From NCBI RefSeq assembly GCF_900129075.1, contig NZ_FQVH01000001.1, forward strand, positions 182,604 through 246,603: a stretch of DNA of 64,000 nt, written 5' to 3'. A program made the position numbers and the translations under genes. The stretch is from Caldanaerobius fijiensis DSM 17918 (GTDB taxonomy: Bacteria > Bacillota > Thermoanaerobacteria > Thermoanaerobacterales > Caldanaerobiaceae). The notes beneath the pieces were generated by a model. That model was not told the origin of the DNA, searched no databases, and saw only the letters and a program-made list of their open reading frames with translations. This document shows, piece by piece, positions 28,868 through 37,473 of this stretch; the first letter of the stretch is position 1, and every line of letters starts with the position of its first letter.

Positions 28868-30076
28868 ATGGCTGATAAAATCAAGATGAATGTACCACTG
28901 GTAGAGATGGACGGCGATGAAATGACGAGAATTATCTGGAAACTAATAAAAGAAATCTTGCTGGAACCATACATAGACCTGAAAACCGAATACTACGACC
29001 TGGGCCTTAAAAACAGGGACCAGACAAATGACCAGGTGACTGTTGACGCTGCCAATGCGATCAAAAAATATGGCGTAGGTGTAAAATGTGCAACAATAAC
29101 ACCAAATGCCCAGAGAGTAGAAGAATACAATCTCAAAGCTATGTGGAAAAGCCCCAACGGCACAATAAGAGCTATACTGGATGGTACAGTTTTTCGTACA
29201 CCTATTGTGGTAGATAGTATAAAGCCGCTGGTAAAAACCTGGAAAAAACCCATAACTATAGCAAGACATGCTTATGGCGACGTTTACAAGGATGTAGAAT
29301 ACAGGGTCCAAAGTCCGGGAAAAGTCGAATTAGTGTATACGCCGGAAAACGGCAATGAAGTAAGGCAGACGATATATGAATTTAAAAACCCTGGCGTGGT
29401 GCTGGGCATGCACAATTTAGATGACTCTATAAAGAGCTTTGCCCGTTCTTGTTTTAATTATGCCCTGGACCTAAAGCAAGATTTATGGTTTGCCACAAAA
29501 GATACCATATCCAAGATCTATGATCACAGATTCAAAGACATATTTCAGGAAATATTTGAAAGCGAATACAAAGATAAATTTGCTGATGCAGGTATCGAAT
29601 ATTTTTACACATTGATAGATGATGCGGTAGCCCGTGTAATGAGATCTGAAGGCGGAATGATCTGGGCATGTAAAAACTACGACGGTGACGTTATGTCAGA
29701 TATGGTCGCAACTGCTTTTGGGAGCCTTGCCATGATGACATCTGTGTTGGTTTCACCTGATGGTTGCTACGAATATGAAGCAGCTCATGGAACGGTTACA
29801 CGGCATTACTACAGGTATTTAAAAGGAGAAGAAACTTCCACTAACTCAATGGCCACATTATTCGCGTGGACGGGAGCTCTGAGAAAACGTGGAGAGTTAG
29901 ACGGGATAAACGACCTGGTATTGTTTGCAGATAAAATGGAAAAAGCCTCAATTAAAACCATTGAAGAAGGGACAATGACAAAAGACCTAGCGCTGCTTTC
30001 AGACCTACCTGATAAAAAGGTCGTAAACACCGAAGAATTCCTGATTGAAATCAAGAAACGATTCGAATCTTTATAA
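28868..30076 (+). CDS. icd: NADP-dependent isocitrate dehydrogenase (eukaryotic-like type)
   Basis: 402 residues. The start [16 protein letters not shown], the substrate segment WKSPNGTIR near 93 and [12 protein letters not shown] near 305 belong to the subfamily shared with mitochondrial IDH and Thermotoga, not the E. coli-type enzyme. It oxidises isocitrate to 2-oxoglutarate with NADP, supplying carbon for glutamate, which fits a glutamine synthetase gene elsewhere in the window. A strong AGGAGAGG site precedes the ATG. Single-gene unit with a terminator. Confidence 0.95.
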   Translation: MADKIKMNVPLVEMDGDEMTRIIWKLIKEILLEPYIDLKTEYYDLGLKNRDQTNDQVTVDAANAIKKYGVGVKCATITPNAQRVEEYNLKAMWKSPNGTIRAILDGTVFRTPIVVDSIKPLVKTWKKPITIARHAYGDVYKDVEYRVQSPGKVELVYTPENGNEVRQTIYEFKNPGVVLGMHNLDDSIKSFARSCFNYALDLKQDLWFATKDTISKIYDHRFKDIFQEIFESEYKDKFADAGIEYFYTLIDDAVARVMRSEGGMIWACKNYDGDVMSDMVATAFGSLAMMTSVLVSPDGCYEYEAAHGTVTRHYYRYLKGEETSTNSMATLFAWTGALRKRGELDGINDLVLFADKMEKASIKTIEEGTMTKDLALLSDLPDKKVVNTEEFLIEIKKRFESL

Positions 30077-30081
30077 TGATT

Positions 30082-30138
30082 AAGCATGTTATGCGTAAGA
30101 TCTCTGATCATCTTAACGTATAACATGCTTTTATACTT
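30082..30138. terminator. Bidirectional terminator between icd and the PAP2 gene
   Basis: AAGCATGTTAT (30082-30092) pairs with ATAACATGCTT (30120-30130), with a second inner stem (GCGTAAGAT with its partner). It is followed on the plus strand by TTATACTT and on the minus strand by A/U-rich sequence. It lies between two convergent stops. Confidence 0.8.
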
Positions 30139-30142
30139 CCTT

Positions 30143-31000
30143 TTATCCCGTTATTCTCTTGTACACATACGGAACAAACAGGGTTATATATACCCCTAAT
30201 ATAAAATATTTCATATATGTAAAAAAAGGCGTTTTGAAGGGCATGATACTCAATCCAATATATATTATAAAAAGACCTGAAATTCCCAATAGATACGTTA
30301 TAATCTTCGTATGTACCTGCATATTTCCCGCTTCATATCCAATATATTCTGCCTCTACAAAATACCCAAAAAGCATACCTGACATCGTCCCCATTGCAAT
30401 CAATATATCATGGTGCCGGAATATTAAAAGCAACAGGACAGGAACAACAATAGAAATCATCATTTTGCATACGATGTTAAAGCTTTTTTTAATAGACAAC
30501 CGATAATAAAATCGTTCAGCTTTTAATGAAACATATACTAGCGCAAGACCTATAGCAATACCGCCTACTACGTCTAAAGGCCAATGTACCCCTAGATACA
30601 ATCGTGAAAATGAAACCGCTGCAATTAGCGCTATTGCTATTATATCCCATTTCCTGGACTTATAATAACATGCTATAATGCCCCAAAATGCCGTGGCATG
30701 TTGAGCATGGCCGCTGGGAAAAGAATATCCTCCTGCAGTAGACACAGCTAACGAACGAATACCGGGATAACCAATAGGTCTTTTTATTGCTGTTAATTCT
30801 TTGAAAATCGTGTTCAAATATACTGATGCAAGAAACACCAGCCCTAGTTTTAATCCGAATCTTTTATTTACATGCCAGTAAAAATATGTAATAAAAGCGA
30901 AATAAAAAAATTCACTACCTAAATAGGTAATGCAAACAAATAGAACATCAAAAATCGGACTATGTATTGACTGGATGATCTTTAAAAGTTCAACCTGCAA
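30143..31000 (-). CDS. PAP2 superfamily membrane phosphatase
   Basis: 285 residues with about eight membrane helices. The three phosphatase motifs are present: KxxxxxxRP as KELTAIKRP near 67, PSGH near 95 and SRLYLGVHWPLDV near 131. Likely substrates are lipid phosphates such as undecaprenyl pyrophosphate or phosphatidate. The long C-terminal membrane extension (about 170-280) is seen in some clostridial homologues. Monocistronic. Confidence 0.88.
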   Translation of the reverse strand: MQVELLKIIQSIHSPIFDVLFVCITYLGSEFFYFAFITYFYWHVNKRFGLKLGLVFLASVYLNTIFKELTAIKRPIGYPGIRSLAVSTAGGYSFPSGHAQHATAFWGIIACYYKSRKWDIIAIALIAAVSFSRLYLGVHWPLDVVGGIAIGLALVYVSLKAERFYYRLSIKKSFNIVCKMMISIVVPVLLLLIFRHHDILIAMGTMSGMLFGYFVEAEYIGYEAGNMQVHTKIITYLLGISGLFIIYIGLSIMPFKTPFFTYMKYFILGVYITLFVPYVYKRITG

Positions 31001-31097
31001 AATAATCCCCTTTCTCCTTTTATTCTCCTTTATTATATCATAATATTATCTTATTATGTCATACAGATATTTGAGGTCGTAACGCATTCCATCAAAG

Positions 31098-31170
31098 TCG
31101 CTTACGACGCTATTGAATTTTTGGAAAGCGACCTATTTTACAAAATATTGTAAATTACAAATTGAAGGAA
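31098..31170 (+). repeat. Dispersed repeat, copy A
   Basis: It shares the core GCTATTGAATTTTTGG then AAAG.GACCTATTT with copies at 37248-37312 and 60983-61048 (both opposite strand). The outer flank TTGTAAATTAC also matches copy B. It lies in the 301-base gap between the PAP2 and M48 genes. The rest of that gap is AT-rich and shows no gene. Confidence 0.7.
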
Positions 31171-31301
31171 TTGATGATACACCTTTAATTTTATTGGTAT
31201 TTGTAGTAAAATTATTTATAACCTGGTTTAGTTAAAAGCAAATTTGCAAAAAAACAAAACCAAATAACAAAGAGAATAATAGTAAAGAGAGGAGCCTAAC
31301 A

Positions 31302-32549
31302 ATGGATAATTTTAATCTCTTTAAATTTAACAGATACTGGACATTATTAATATCAATTGCCTTTATTTTTTTTCTGTTATATCTTTATTACACATTATTT
31401 CCGGGTAATATATCTCCTGATGTATATAGATACTTTACGCCAGCTGAAGTCGCCAAAGCGCGAGAATACCATAAAATTAATAGATTGTTATACATATTTT
31501 CATTTTTAATCGATGCCGTTTTTTTCATTTGGCTCGTGTTTGGAAATGGAGCAGTTAAAATATCTCTTTTAACGGAAAAGCTATCATCAGGACATTACTA
31601 CCTAAACGTAAGCCTATTTTTTATAATTTTATGGCTAATATTAAAAGTAATATCTTTGCCTTATAGCCTATACAGCTACCTCTTAGATGCCAGCTTGGGG
31701 TTTTCCACCCAAAGCATTACAGCGTGGTGCCTTGACTATCTAAAAAATTCGATATTAGATGTGATCATCTCTTATTTAGGTGTCATATTATTTTTCTACG
31801 CTGCAAACAAATGGAGGTATTCCTGGTGGCTTCCCGCTTCTGTATTTCTATCTATAATGCTGTTTATTCAAAATTTAATATGGCCATATGTGATTGCTCC
31901 TTTATTTAACAAATTTACGCCGGTAAAAGATCCTGCAGTACTAAAGATGGTAGAAGAAATCTCAAAAAATGCCGGTATAAATATTAATAGAGTGGAAGTG
32001 ATGGATGCCAGCAGACGAACGACACGGGCCAACGCGTACTTTTATGGTTTTGGGAAAAATAGGAGGATAGTACTCTACGATACACTCCTAAATAAGTATC
32101 CAAAAGATGAAATCAAAGCCGTGATCGCCCATGAAGCAGCTCATTGGAAGGAGAATCATGTGCTAAAAAGCCTACTAATAGGGATAATAGGAATTTTTAT
32201 CGCCTTATTTATACTACATCAATTGCTAAAAAGTACATTGATATGGCCCCACGGCAAAAAGATTGCTGTAGCCTCATTAGCTCTGGTATATTTATCTTTA
32301 ATATTAATAGGTTTTGATTCCAACCCAATACAAAATTATATCTCACGAAAAATGGAACAACAAGCAGATCTGTTGTCCGTTAGTTTCCTACATGCTAAAC
32401 AGCCTGTCATCAAATTACAAGTAGACCTGGCCAAGAAAAGTCTTTCAGATGTGGAACCTCCAGATTTTATTGAGTGGTTTTCGTACACGCATCCCAGTAC
32501 AATGCACCGCATCCAATACGTTGAAAAATCTAAAATCCTATCACAATAG
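31302..32549 (+). CDS. M48 family membrane metallopeptidase (Ste24/HtpX-like CAAX protease family)
   Basis: 415 residues. The zinc motif HExxH is at His277-Glu278-His281 (VIAHEAAHW), the third ligand in EQQADLLSV near 350. Six or seven membrane helices surround it (15-32, 64-80, 100-120, 150-168, 178-200, 285-305, 315-333), and residues 235-260 have the NAYFYGFGKNRRIVLYDT segment of the Ste24 group. In bacteria such enzymes are thought to handle membrane protein quality control. A GAGAGGAG site precedes the ATG. Confidence 0.92.
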   Translation: MDNFNLFKFNRYWTLLISIAFIFFLLYLYYTLFPGNISPDVYRYFTPAEVAKAREYHKINRLLYIFSFLIDAVFFIWLVFGNGAVKISLLTEKLSSGHYYLNVSLFFIILWLILKVISLPYSLYSYLLDASLGFSTQSITAWCLDYLKNSILDVIISYLGVILFFYAANKWRYSWWLPASVFLSIMLFIQNLIWPYVIAPLFNKFTPVKDPAVLKMVEEISKNAGININRVEVMDASRRTTRANAYFYGFGKNRRIVLYDTLLNKYPKDEIKAVIAHEAAHWKENHVLKSLLIGIIGIFIALFILHQLLKSTLIWPHGKKIAVASLALVYLSLILIGFDSNPIQNYISRKMEQQADLLSVSFLHAKQPVIKLQVDLAKKSLSDVEPPDFIEWFSYTHPSTMHRIQYVEKSKILSQ

Positions 32550-32561
32550 TGATAGGATTTT
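32532..32561. terminator. Bidirectional terminator between the M48 and YhcN genes
   Basis: A 13-bp perfect stem (AAAATCCTATCAC, loop AATA, complement). Its arms begin in A-runs and end in T-runs, so it works in both directions. It overlaps the M48 stop codon. Confidence 0.88.
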
Positions 32562-32564
32562 AGT

Positions 32565-33083
32565 CTATTTAGATGGTGTTATACGCCTGAGGATTTCTGA
32601 AATCTCCCTAGCAAATCCTGATACAGGTTTGCCCCTGGCTATCTCAGCTGCAATGCTATTTATCCTGTTATACAAGTCTGGATCTGCTGTTACACTTACA
32701 TTTTTAATAGCTTTATCGGTTGTTTTAACAGTTTTTTCCACTTCTTTTTTTACCTTTGTGATTCCTGTCTTCTCAACATGTCCTTTCATATCAATTCCGA
32801 CCAATGCAGTATTTCCAGTAATAACAACCGTAGCTCTGTTTACATTGGGCAATTTTGCTACTGCAGCTGCTATCCGATTTGCTCTAGCTGCTTGAGTATT
32901 AGTTGCTCTGGGTGGCGTTGGTGCTGGCCTAGTAGGAGTCGTACGCGGGGTAATAGCTCTGGGTGTAACTTTAGTGGGTCTGGCTGGTGTCGGTTTTCTT
33001 GCAGCCGATGTGCATCCCAAAGAAATCGCTGAAAATATAAACAATATCAACAAAAGCATACTGAAATTTTTTATCTTTTTCAT
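32565..33083 (-). CDS. YhcN/YlaJ family sporulation lipoprotein
   Basis: 172 residues from the ATG at 33083, chosen because GGAGGTGG is correctly spaced before it. A signal peptide ends in the lipobox SLGC near Cys24. It is followed by a proline/threonine/arginine-rich linker (about 30-65) and a YhcN/YlaJ domain (about 66-172; ANRIAAAVAKLPNV and TVVITGNTALVGID are typical). Members are spore or germination lipoproteins of unknown mechanism. Probably made during sporulation, since sigma factors for it are in the window. Confidence 0.9.
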   Translation of the reverse strand: MKKIKNFSMLLLILFIFSAISLGCTSAARKPTPARPTKVTPRAITPRTTPTRPAPTPPRATNTQAARANRIAAAVAKLPNVNRATVVITGNTALVGIDMKGHVEKTGITKVKKEVEKTVKTTDKAIKNVSVTADPDLYNRINSIAAEIARGKPVSGFAREISEILRRITPSK

Positions 33084-33138
33084 CTTTAAATCCACCTCCA
33101 AATCTTATTTTAACTTATTAAGTTTTATTTATACGGTA

Positions 33139-33167
33139 TTGAATATTATACATTGAAGTGTTATACT
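33139..33167 (+). promoter_or_regulatory. Promoter of ychF
   Basis: TTGAAT (33139-33144), 17 bases, TATACT (33162-33167). It is about 45 bases before the ychF start. Confidence 0.7.
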
Positions 33168-33212
33168 GATTTTTGCATAAACGATGGAAATACTAATGAA
33201 AGGAAGAATGGG

Positions 33213-34301
33213 ATGCAAATCGGAATTGTTGGTCTACCAAATGTTGGTAAGAGCACGCTTTTTAATGCTATAACAAAAGCCGGCGCTGAATGCGCTAATT
33301 ACCCTTTTTGTACTATAGAACCAAATGTGGGAACAGTAGCGGTTCCTGATCATAGATTAAATGAACTGGCTGCAATGGTTAATCCTGCCAAAATCATTCC
33401 AGCCACTGTAGAGTTTGTGGATATAGCTGGTCTAGTTCGAGGCGCCAGCAAAGGAGAAGGTTTGGGCAATAAATTTTTATCGCATATAAGAGAAGTTGAA
33501 GCGATCGCTCATGTAGTCCGATGTTTTGAAGATCCCGATATAGTTCATGTGGAAGGAAATATAGATCCCATTAGAGACGTAGAAACGATAAACCTGGAAC
33601 TTATATTAGCGGATCTAGAAGTCATAGAAAGGCGTCTGGAAAAAGCTAAAAAAATGTCCAAATCAGGTGATAAGCAATATATCCTTGAGACCGAAATCAT
33701 CGAAAGGATAAAAAATCAACTGGAAGCAGAAAAACCCGTAAGGTCAATGGAGTTCAGCGATGACGAAAAAGTTTTTGTGAGGCAATTACAGCTTTTAACC
33801 TATAAACCAGTGATATATGTAGCCAATGTCTCAGAAGATGACCTATTAGAAGAAAACCAGTACGTCAAGCGTTTAAAAGAATATGCCCAAAAAGAAAACT
33901 CAGAGGTAATAGTTATATGCGCTAAAATTGAAGCTGAATTGGCCGATCTACCTGACGACGAAAAAGAAGAATTTTTAAAAGAGCTAGGATTGTCAGAGCC
34001 TGGACTAAATAAGTTGATAAGGACAGGATATAGAATTCTAGGACTGATTAACTACTTTACAGCAGGCCCAAAAGAAGTACATGCGTGGACGATAAAAAAA
34101 GGTACAAAAGCGCCAGAAGCAGCCGGTAAAATACACTCAGATTTTGAAAAAGGCTTTATAAGGGCAGAAGTAATAGGATACAATGACCTTATCTCGGCTG
34201 GCTCACCAGCTGCAGCAAAAGAAAAAGGCCTGATGCGCCTTGAAGGCAAAGATTATGTTGTGCAGGATGGAGACGTGATCGTATTTAGGTTTAATGTATA
34301 G
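33213..34301 (+). CDS. ychF: Redox-regulated ATPase YchF (OBG family)
   Basis: 362 residues from the ATG at 33213. The upstream 20 codons of the frame are rejected: AAAGGAAG lies just before this ATG and the family starts M[14 protein letters not shown]. It has a P-loop at 7-15, a G3-like [10 protein letters not shown] near 70, a coiled coil (about 130-170) and a C-terminal TGS domain. It prefers ATP to GTP and associates with ribosomes. A terminator follows. Confidence 0.95.
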   Translation: MQIGIVGLPNVGKSTLFNAITKAGAECANYPFCTIEPNVGTVAVPDHRLNELAAMVNPAKIIPATVEFVDIAGLVRGASKGEGLGNKFLSHIREVEAIAHVVRCFEDPDIVHVEGNIDPIRDVETINLELILADLEVIERRLEKAKKMSKSGDKQYILETEIIERIKNQLEAEKPVRSMEFSDDEKVFVRQLQLLTYKPVIYVANVSEDDLLEENQYVKRLKEYAQKENSEVIVICAKIEAELADLPDDEKEEFLKELGLSEPGLNKLIRTGYRILGLINYFTAGPKEVHAWTIKKGTKAPEAAGKIHSDFEKGFIRAEVIGYNDLISAGSPAAAKEKGLMRLEGKDYVVQDGDVIVFRFNV

Positions 34302-34332
34302 CTGTGATTTAAAATATTTTTCATCTCTCATC

Positions 34333-34360
34333 TGGCTGCCTATATGGCTGCCAATTTTTA
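34333..34360 (+). terminator. Terminator of ychF
   Basis: TGGCTGCC (34333-34340), loop TATAT, GGCTGCCA (34346-34353): eight positions with one T-T mismatch, followed by ATTTTTATA. Confidence 0.7.
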
Positions 34361-34458
34361 TATAATTCTTCTTTTTGTTCTAAATTATAGTAAATAATTT
34401 CTGATTATGATAGAATATTTATAGTTAAATAACGCAAATTATAAGGGGTGTTATGTAA

Positions 34459-34818
34459 ATGTTCAAACGGGCCCATGATATGGAAGTTGAACTGAGAAAC
34501 CAGATGCGAGGAGGCAACGGTACTGTAAAAATAACACATATCTTTAACAAAGATGAATTACCAGAAAAAAGCCGTTTACTGGCACATCTAACTTTAGAAA
34601 AAGGCTGCTCCATCGGATTTCATGAGCATGTAAATGAGACAGAAATATTTTATTTTTTACGAGGTGAAGGTATAGTTAACGACAACGGCCAAGTCTATAA
34701 GGTAGCAGCTGGCGACGCCGTTAAAACGGGAAACGGAGCGGGTCACTCTGTTGAAAATACCGGAGAAGAGCCACTGGAATTTATTGCCGTCATTATATTA
34801 GAAGATGCAAACATCTGA
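34459..34818 (+). CDS. Small cupin-domain protein
   Basis: 119 residues, a single double-stranded beta-helix. The first cupin motif GFHEHVNETEIFYFLRGEG (about 54-72) supplies metal ligands His, His, Glu. The second is GAGHSVENTGEEPLEFI near 97-113, with one His. The N-terminal 40 residues include an RGGNGTVKIT strand common in cupins that bind small molecules. Substrate unknown. Monocistronic, with a large hairpin behind it. Confidence 0.85.
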   Translation: MFKRAHDMEVELRNQMRGGNGTVKITHIFNKDELPEKSRLLAHLTLEKGCSIGFHEHVNETEIFYFLRGEGIVNDNGQVYKVAAGDAVKTGNGAGHSVENTGEEPLEFIAVIILEDANI

Positions 34819-34829
34819 TATATTTCCAT

Positions 34830-34915
34830 CGGTCCCATTAATCAGCCTTGCTATCTTCTAAAGGCTACATCGTAAAATTCTACCTTGTGACTTTTGATTA
34901 ATGGGGCCGCTTTTT
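34830..34915 (+). terminator. Long-stem hairpin with inner hairpin after the cupin gene
   Basis: 34830-34844 pairs with 34895-34909 over 15 positions with a single G-U, closing a 50-base loop that contains a further GCCTT/AAGGC hairpin. CTTTTTAC follows, so it can terminate the cupin transcript. The large structured loop is unusual for a plain terminator. Confidence 0.65.
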
Positions 34916-34942
34916 ACATCACGCATTTTAGCTCACTACATT

Positions 34943-35662
34943 TTAGCCCAACATGTTCTTTAGTCTTAATAATGCTGGTACATTTCTCGTTGTAATAGAA
35001 TCTACACCCATCTCTATCATCTTCTTCATATTATCTTCGTCGTCAACCGTCCACACAGATATAAGTAATGAGTTTTCTTTCGCTATTTCTATAAGACGAG
35101 GATTACATTTTTGATACTCCAGATTAATTCCGATACATGAAGCCGACAAAGCATTTCTTACATTTTGTTCGTTGAATTGTTCGAAAAAGTAAAAATCATC
35201 AGCATTTAAATAAAAGTCCAGATCAGGATAAATATGCTTCAAATAATATACCAGCTCATAACCACATCCGGAGATAACCACTCGATCTCTCACATTCATT
35301 TTTTTAATTGATTTTACCATTGCTTCAGCAGCAAACGGTCCTTTTAAATCCAGATTAATTCTTTTGTCATAAGATCGAACCATATCCAACACGTCATCCA
35401 GAAGAGCAATTTCATTATTACTTTCTCTACTAATTACTTTTAATTCTTCTAGTGTCAAATCATAAACATTTAGTATTTTTCCATCATTAGACATTATTCT
35501 ATAATCATGAGCCAAAAAAGCAACTTTATCTTTAGTAGAACGAACATCAACCTCTATAAAATCCGCTCCTGACTCAAGTCCCACCAGAGCAGACTCTATA
35601 GTATTATCGGGTGTATCCATACATCCTGTATGAGCTGTTATCAAAGGAAATTTTCTACCCAT
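34943..35662 (-). CDS. Glycerophosphodiester phosphodiesterase family protein
   Basis: 239 residues in a TIM barrel of the GDPD type: first His in AHTG (about residues 10-13), EVDVRSTKDKVAFLAHD near 38-54 with Glu/Asp metal ligands and the second catalytic His, and SVWTVDDEDNMKKMIEMGVDSITTRNP-like end. The usual HRG is HTG here, so the conserved Arg after the first His is replaced by Thr; activity or substrate may differ. Last gene of a three-gene minus-strand set with the PHP hydrolase. Confidence 0.88.
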   Translation of the reverse strand: MGRKFPLITAHTGCMDTPDNTIESALVGLESGADFIEVDVRSTKDKVAFLAHDYRIMSNDGKILNVYDLTLEELKVISRESNNEIALLDDVLDMVRSYDKRINLDLKGPFAAEAMVKSIKKMNVRDRVVISGCGYELVYYLKHIYPDLDFYLNADDFYFFEQFNEQNVRNALSASCIGINLEYQKCNPRLIEIAKENSLLISVWTVDDEDNMKKMIEMGVDSITTRNVPALLRLKNMLG

Positions 35663-35699
35663 AATATTTTAATACCTCTTTCTTTTTATAAATTTTACT

Positions 35700-36698
35700 T
35701 CACATTTTAAAATATATAGGATTAGTAAGTGCAATAAGCAATTGCTGTTCATCAATGAATCCGTACAATTCTGCTCTTATCCACTTAATGCCTGTATGTA
35801 ATACATCAAATGAAAAATTGGGTCTATTCACATCAACAGGAACTCTAGCAATTTCACCTTTATTGCTTACAATTGATAAAGTCATATTTTCACCTAATCT
35901 CCATTGATCTTTTCTAACGGTAAAATCTATGCTTACATCTATATCAATACATCCATCCGATTTTTCTAGCTGTATCGTCTCTCCTATCGTATAAATCTTA
36001 TTTACATTTTTTAATTTGCACTCCATCAACAGTAAAGGACCTGATGTAACCACTGCAGCACCATTAGCTATCGCATTCAATACAGCGGAATCAAAATCCC
36101 CATTTAACGTATCAATTCCTAGATATGTCACAGCAACATTTTTTTCGGCATTTCCACCAGAATGCCAATCACGACCGTAAACAGCAGTCGGGCGAAAGCC
36201 TTGATTCAATAAATCAGTCCAAAAATCCAAAGTTCTCATGTTGCTTGACTTGTCTTTTAAAACATCACTCGACATAACCTCAATATAATCAATGTTGTTC
36301 CAATCTTTTACTTTATATTCCCAATAACATCCAGTACACAGCGGGCTTCCAATACGAAAAGGGTGAGCAATACCTACTATTGCACCATGATCATGTATTT
36401 TTTCTATACTCGCATCAATATTATCTATCTCTATATTTCTCCAATCTTCATACCTCTTTACTCCTAGGATAACCATATGCCCATAAAATGTCGTCCATTC
36501 CAAACCGCTTATAATGTGTACACCGGTTTGTTTCATAACATTATACTTATCACTATTTCCCGAAATCGTATTGTGATCTGTTAAAGCAATGCATCTTATC
36601 TCCTCTTTTTTTGCTTTTTCTGCAAGCTCCATCAAACTTTGTCTTCCATCACTATGGGTGGTATGGGTATGAAGTTCACAAGGAATCCAATATTTCAT
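35700..36698 (-). CDS. PHP-domain metallohydrolase, CehA/McbA-like
   Basis: 332 residues from the ATG at 36698, with GGGGAGGAG upstream; the longer frame would add 22 residues overlapping the previous gene. PHP motifs: ELHTHTTHSDG (about 7-17), ALTDHNTISG near 40, GIAHPFR near 110 and a GRDWHSGG-type His near 180. A C-terminal beta-rich domain (about 240-332) follows. The family hydrolyses phosphoesters or carbamates; pairing with GDPD suggests phosphodiester breakdown. Its start lies inside the end of the preceding gene, so translation is coupled. Confidence 0.85.
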   Translation of the reverse strand: MKYWIPCELHTHTTHSDGRQSLMELAEKAKKEEIRCIALTDHNTISGNSDKYNVMKQTGVHIISGLEWTTFYGHMVILGVKRYEDWRNIEIDNIDASIEKIHDHGAIVGIAHPFRIGSPLCTGCYWEYKVKDWNNIDYIEVMSSDVLKDKSSNMRTLDFWTDLLNQGFRPTAVYGRDWHSGGNAEKNVAVTYLGIDTLNGDFDSAVLNAIANGAAVVTSGPLLLMECKLKNVNKIYTIGETIQLEKSDGCIDIDVSIDFTVRKDQWRLGENMTLSIVSNKGEIARVPVDVNRPNFSFDVLHTGIKWIRAELYGFIDEQQLLIALTNPIYFKM

Positions 36699-37158
36699 GT
36701 TTTTCTTCTCCTCCCCAAACAAGAACATTATAACGACATTCATTTGTAACAACCGCATGAACACTTAATGTCAGCAACCAATCTCCTTCAATAATTTTCC
36801 CCGGGATAAATCCATCTGTAGCTTCATTTTCCGATATGTATATTTGCTGGCAAGGAGAAGGACGGTGAGCAGCTCCTCTGAATTTTTCAGGATCATCCAA
36901 AGATAATGTCAAAAGATTTGTAACAGGAAGATAATTTTGCCATATACCACTTATATGTTCTATACTGTCAAGAGTATACTTTTTTAAGCATTCAACAATT
37001 ATTTTCTTTGCATTGTCTATGTCTGTTTTTTCTTTTGGGGTATAGGAAAATTCTATATAAAGTACATTTACGTCCCTTTCTATCCTAAATGGGTAACGTA
37101 TATGGCTTTTGGAATTATCTGTACTCAAAGTCCCCTTTACATTTAAAAGTATACTCAT
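36676..37158 (-). CDS. Hypothetical protein coupled to the PHP hydrolase
   Basis: 160 residues from the ATG at 37158 (GGAGGTGA six bases upstream). I do not recognise the family. It has no signal peptide or membrane segment and looks like a beta-rich soluble fold, with GDWLLTLSVHAVVTNECRYNVLVWG near its end. It overlaps the PHP gene by 23 bases and precedes it, so the two products probably work together, perhaps as subunits of one phosphohydrolase. First gene of the set. Confidence 0.75.
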   Translation of the reverse strand: MSILLNVKGTLSTDNSKSHIRYPFRIERDVNVLYIEFSYTPKEKTDIDNAKKIIVECLKKYTLDSIEHISGIWQNYLPVTNLLTLSLDDPEKFRGAAHRPSPCQQIYISENEATDGFIPGKIIEGDWLLTLSVHAVVTNECRYNVLVWGGEEKHEILDSL

Positions 37159-37247
37159 TAATCTCACCTCCTGTAACCGATTGAGTTTTTGTTCCCTATA
37201 AATCGTATTTTAATTTACATTACAAATTATGTCAATAAGCGCCTTTA

Positions 37248-37312
37248 TTTCGTAATTTGCAATATTTACAAAATAGGTTGTTTCCAAAAAAATTCAATAG
37301 CATCGGCAAGTG
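37248..37312 (-). repeat. Dispersed repeat, copy B
   Basis: On the minus strand it reads GATGCTATTGAATTTTTTTGG then AAACAACCTATTTTG and an AATATTGCAAATTAC flank; the core and flank match copy A, and the core matches copy C. It lies between the hypothetical gene and the tRNA-Ala remnant. The remainder of the 37159-37412 gap contains only the tRNA terminator. Confidence 0.7.
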
Positions 37313-37360
37313 CCTTGACTGTGATATCAAATTGCTGATGCTAACATTCTTTTGGATAAA

Positions 37361-37399
37361 AAAATAAAAATTCCGGCACCTAATCAAGGTGCCGGAATT
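37361..37399 (-). terminator. Terminator of the original tRNA-Ala gene
   Basis: A 12-bp perfect GC-rich stem (AATTCCGGCACC, loop of 7, complement) is followed on the minus strand by UUUUAUUUUU. It is 14 bases after the CCA end of the tRNA remnant and now would terminate the recombinase transcript. Confidence 0.9.
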
Positions 37400-37412
37400 C
37401 CGCTTGTAATGC

Positions 37413-37473
37413 TGGTGGAGATAAGGGGATTCGAACCCCTGACCCCTAACATGCGAAGCTAGTGCTCTCCCAG
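37413..37473 (-). pseudogene. 3' two thirds of a tRNA-Ala(CGC) gene, 5' end replaced
   Basis: On the minus strand this begins in the D-loop (CTGGGAGAGC). It continues through a complete anticodon arm (CTAGC, loop TTCGCAT, GTTAG; anticodon CGC), variable loop, T-arm (AGGGGTTCGAATCCCCT) and the 3' acceptor strand TATCTCC with encoded ACCA. The 5' acceptor strand and first D-stem half are absent: upstream sequence is recombinase coding DNA with no match. The gene cannot form a tRNA as it stands. Confidence 0.85.

Noticed and set aside
32449-32895. Long plus-strand ORF opposite the YhcN lipoprotein gene
   Set aside because: Antisense shadow of a low-complexity coding region; no ribosome binding site or family features.
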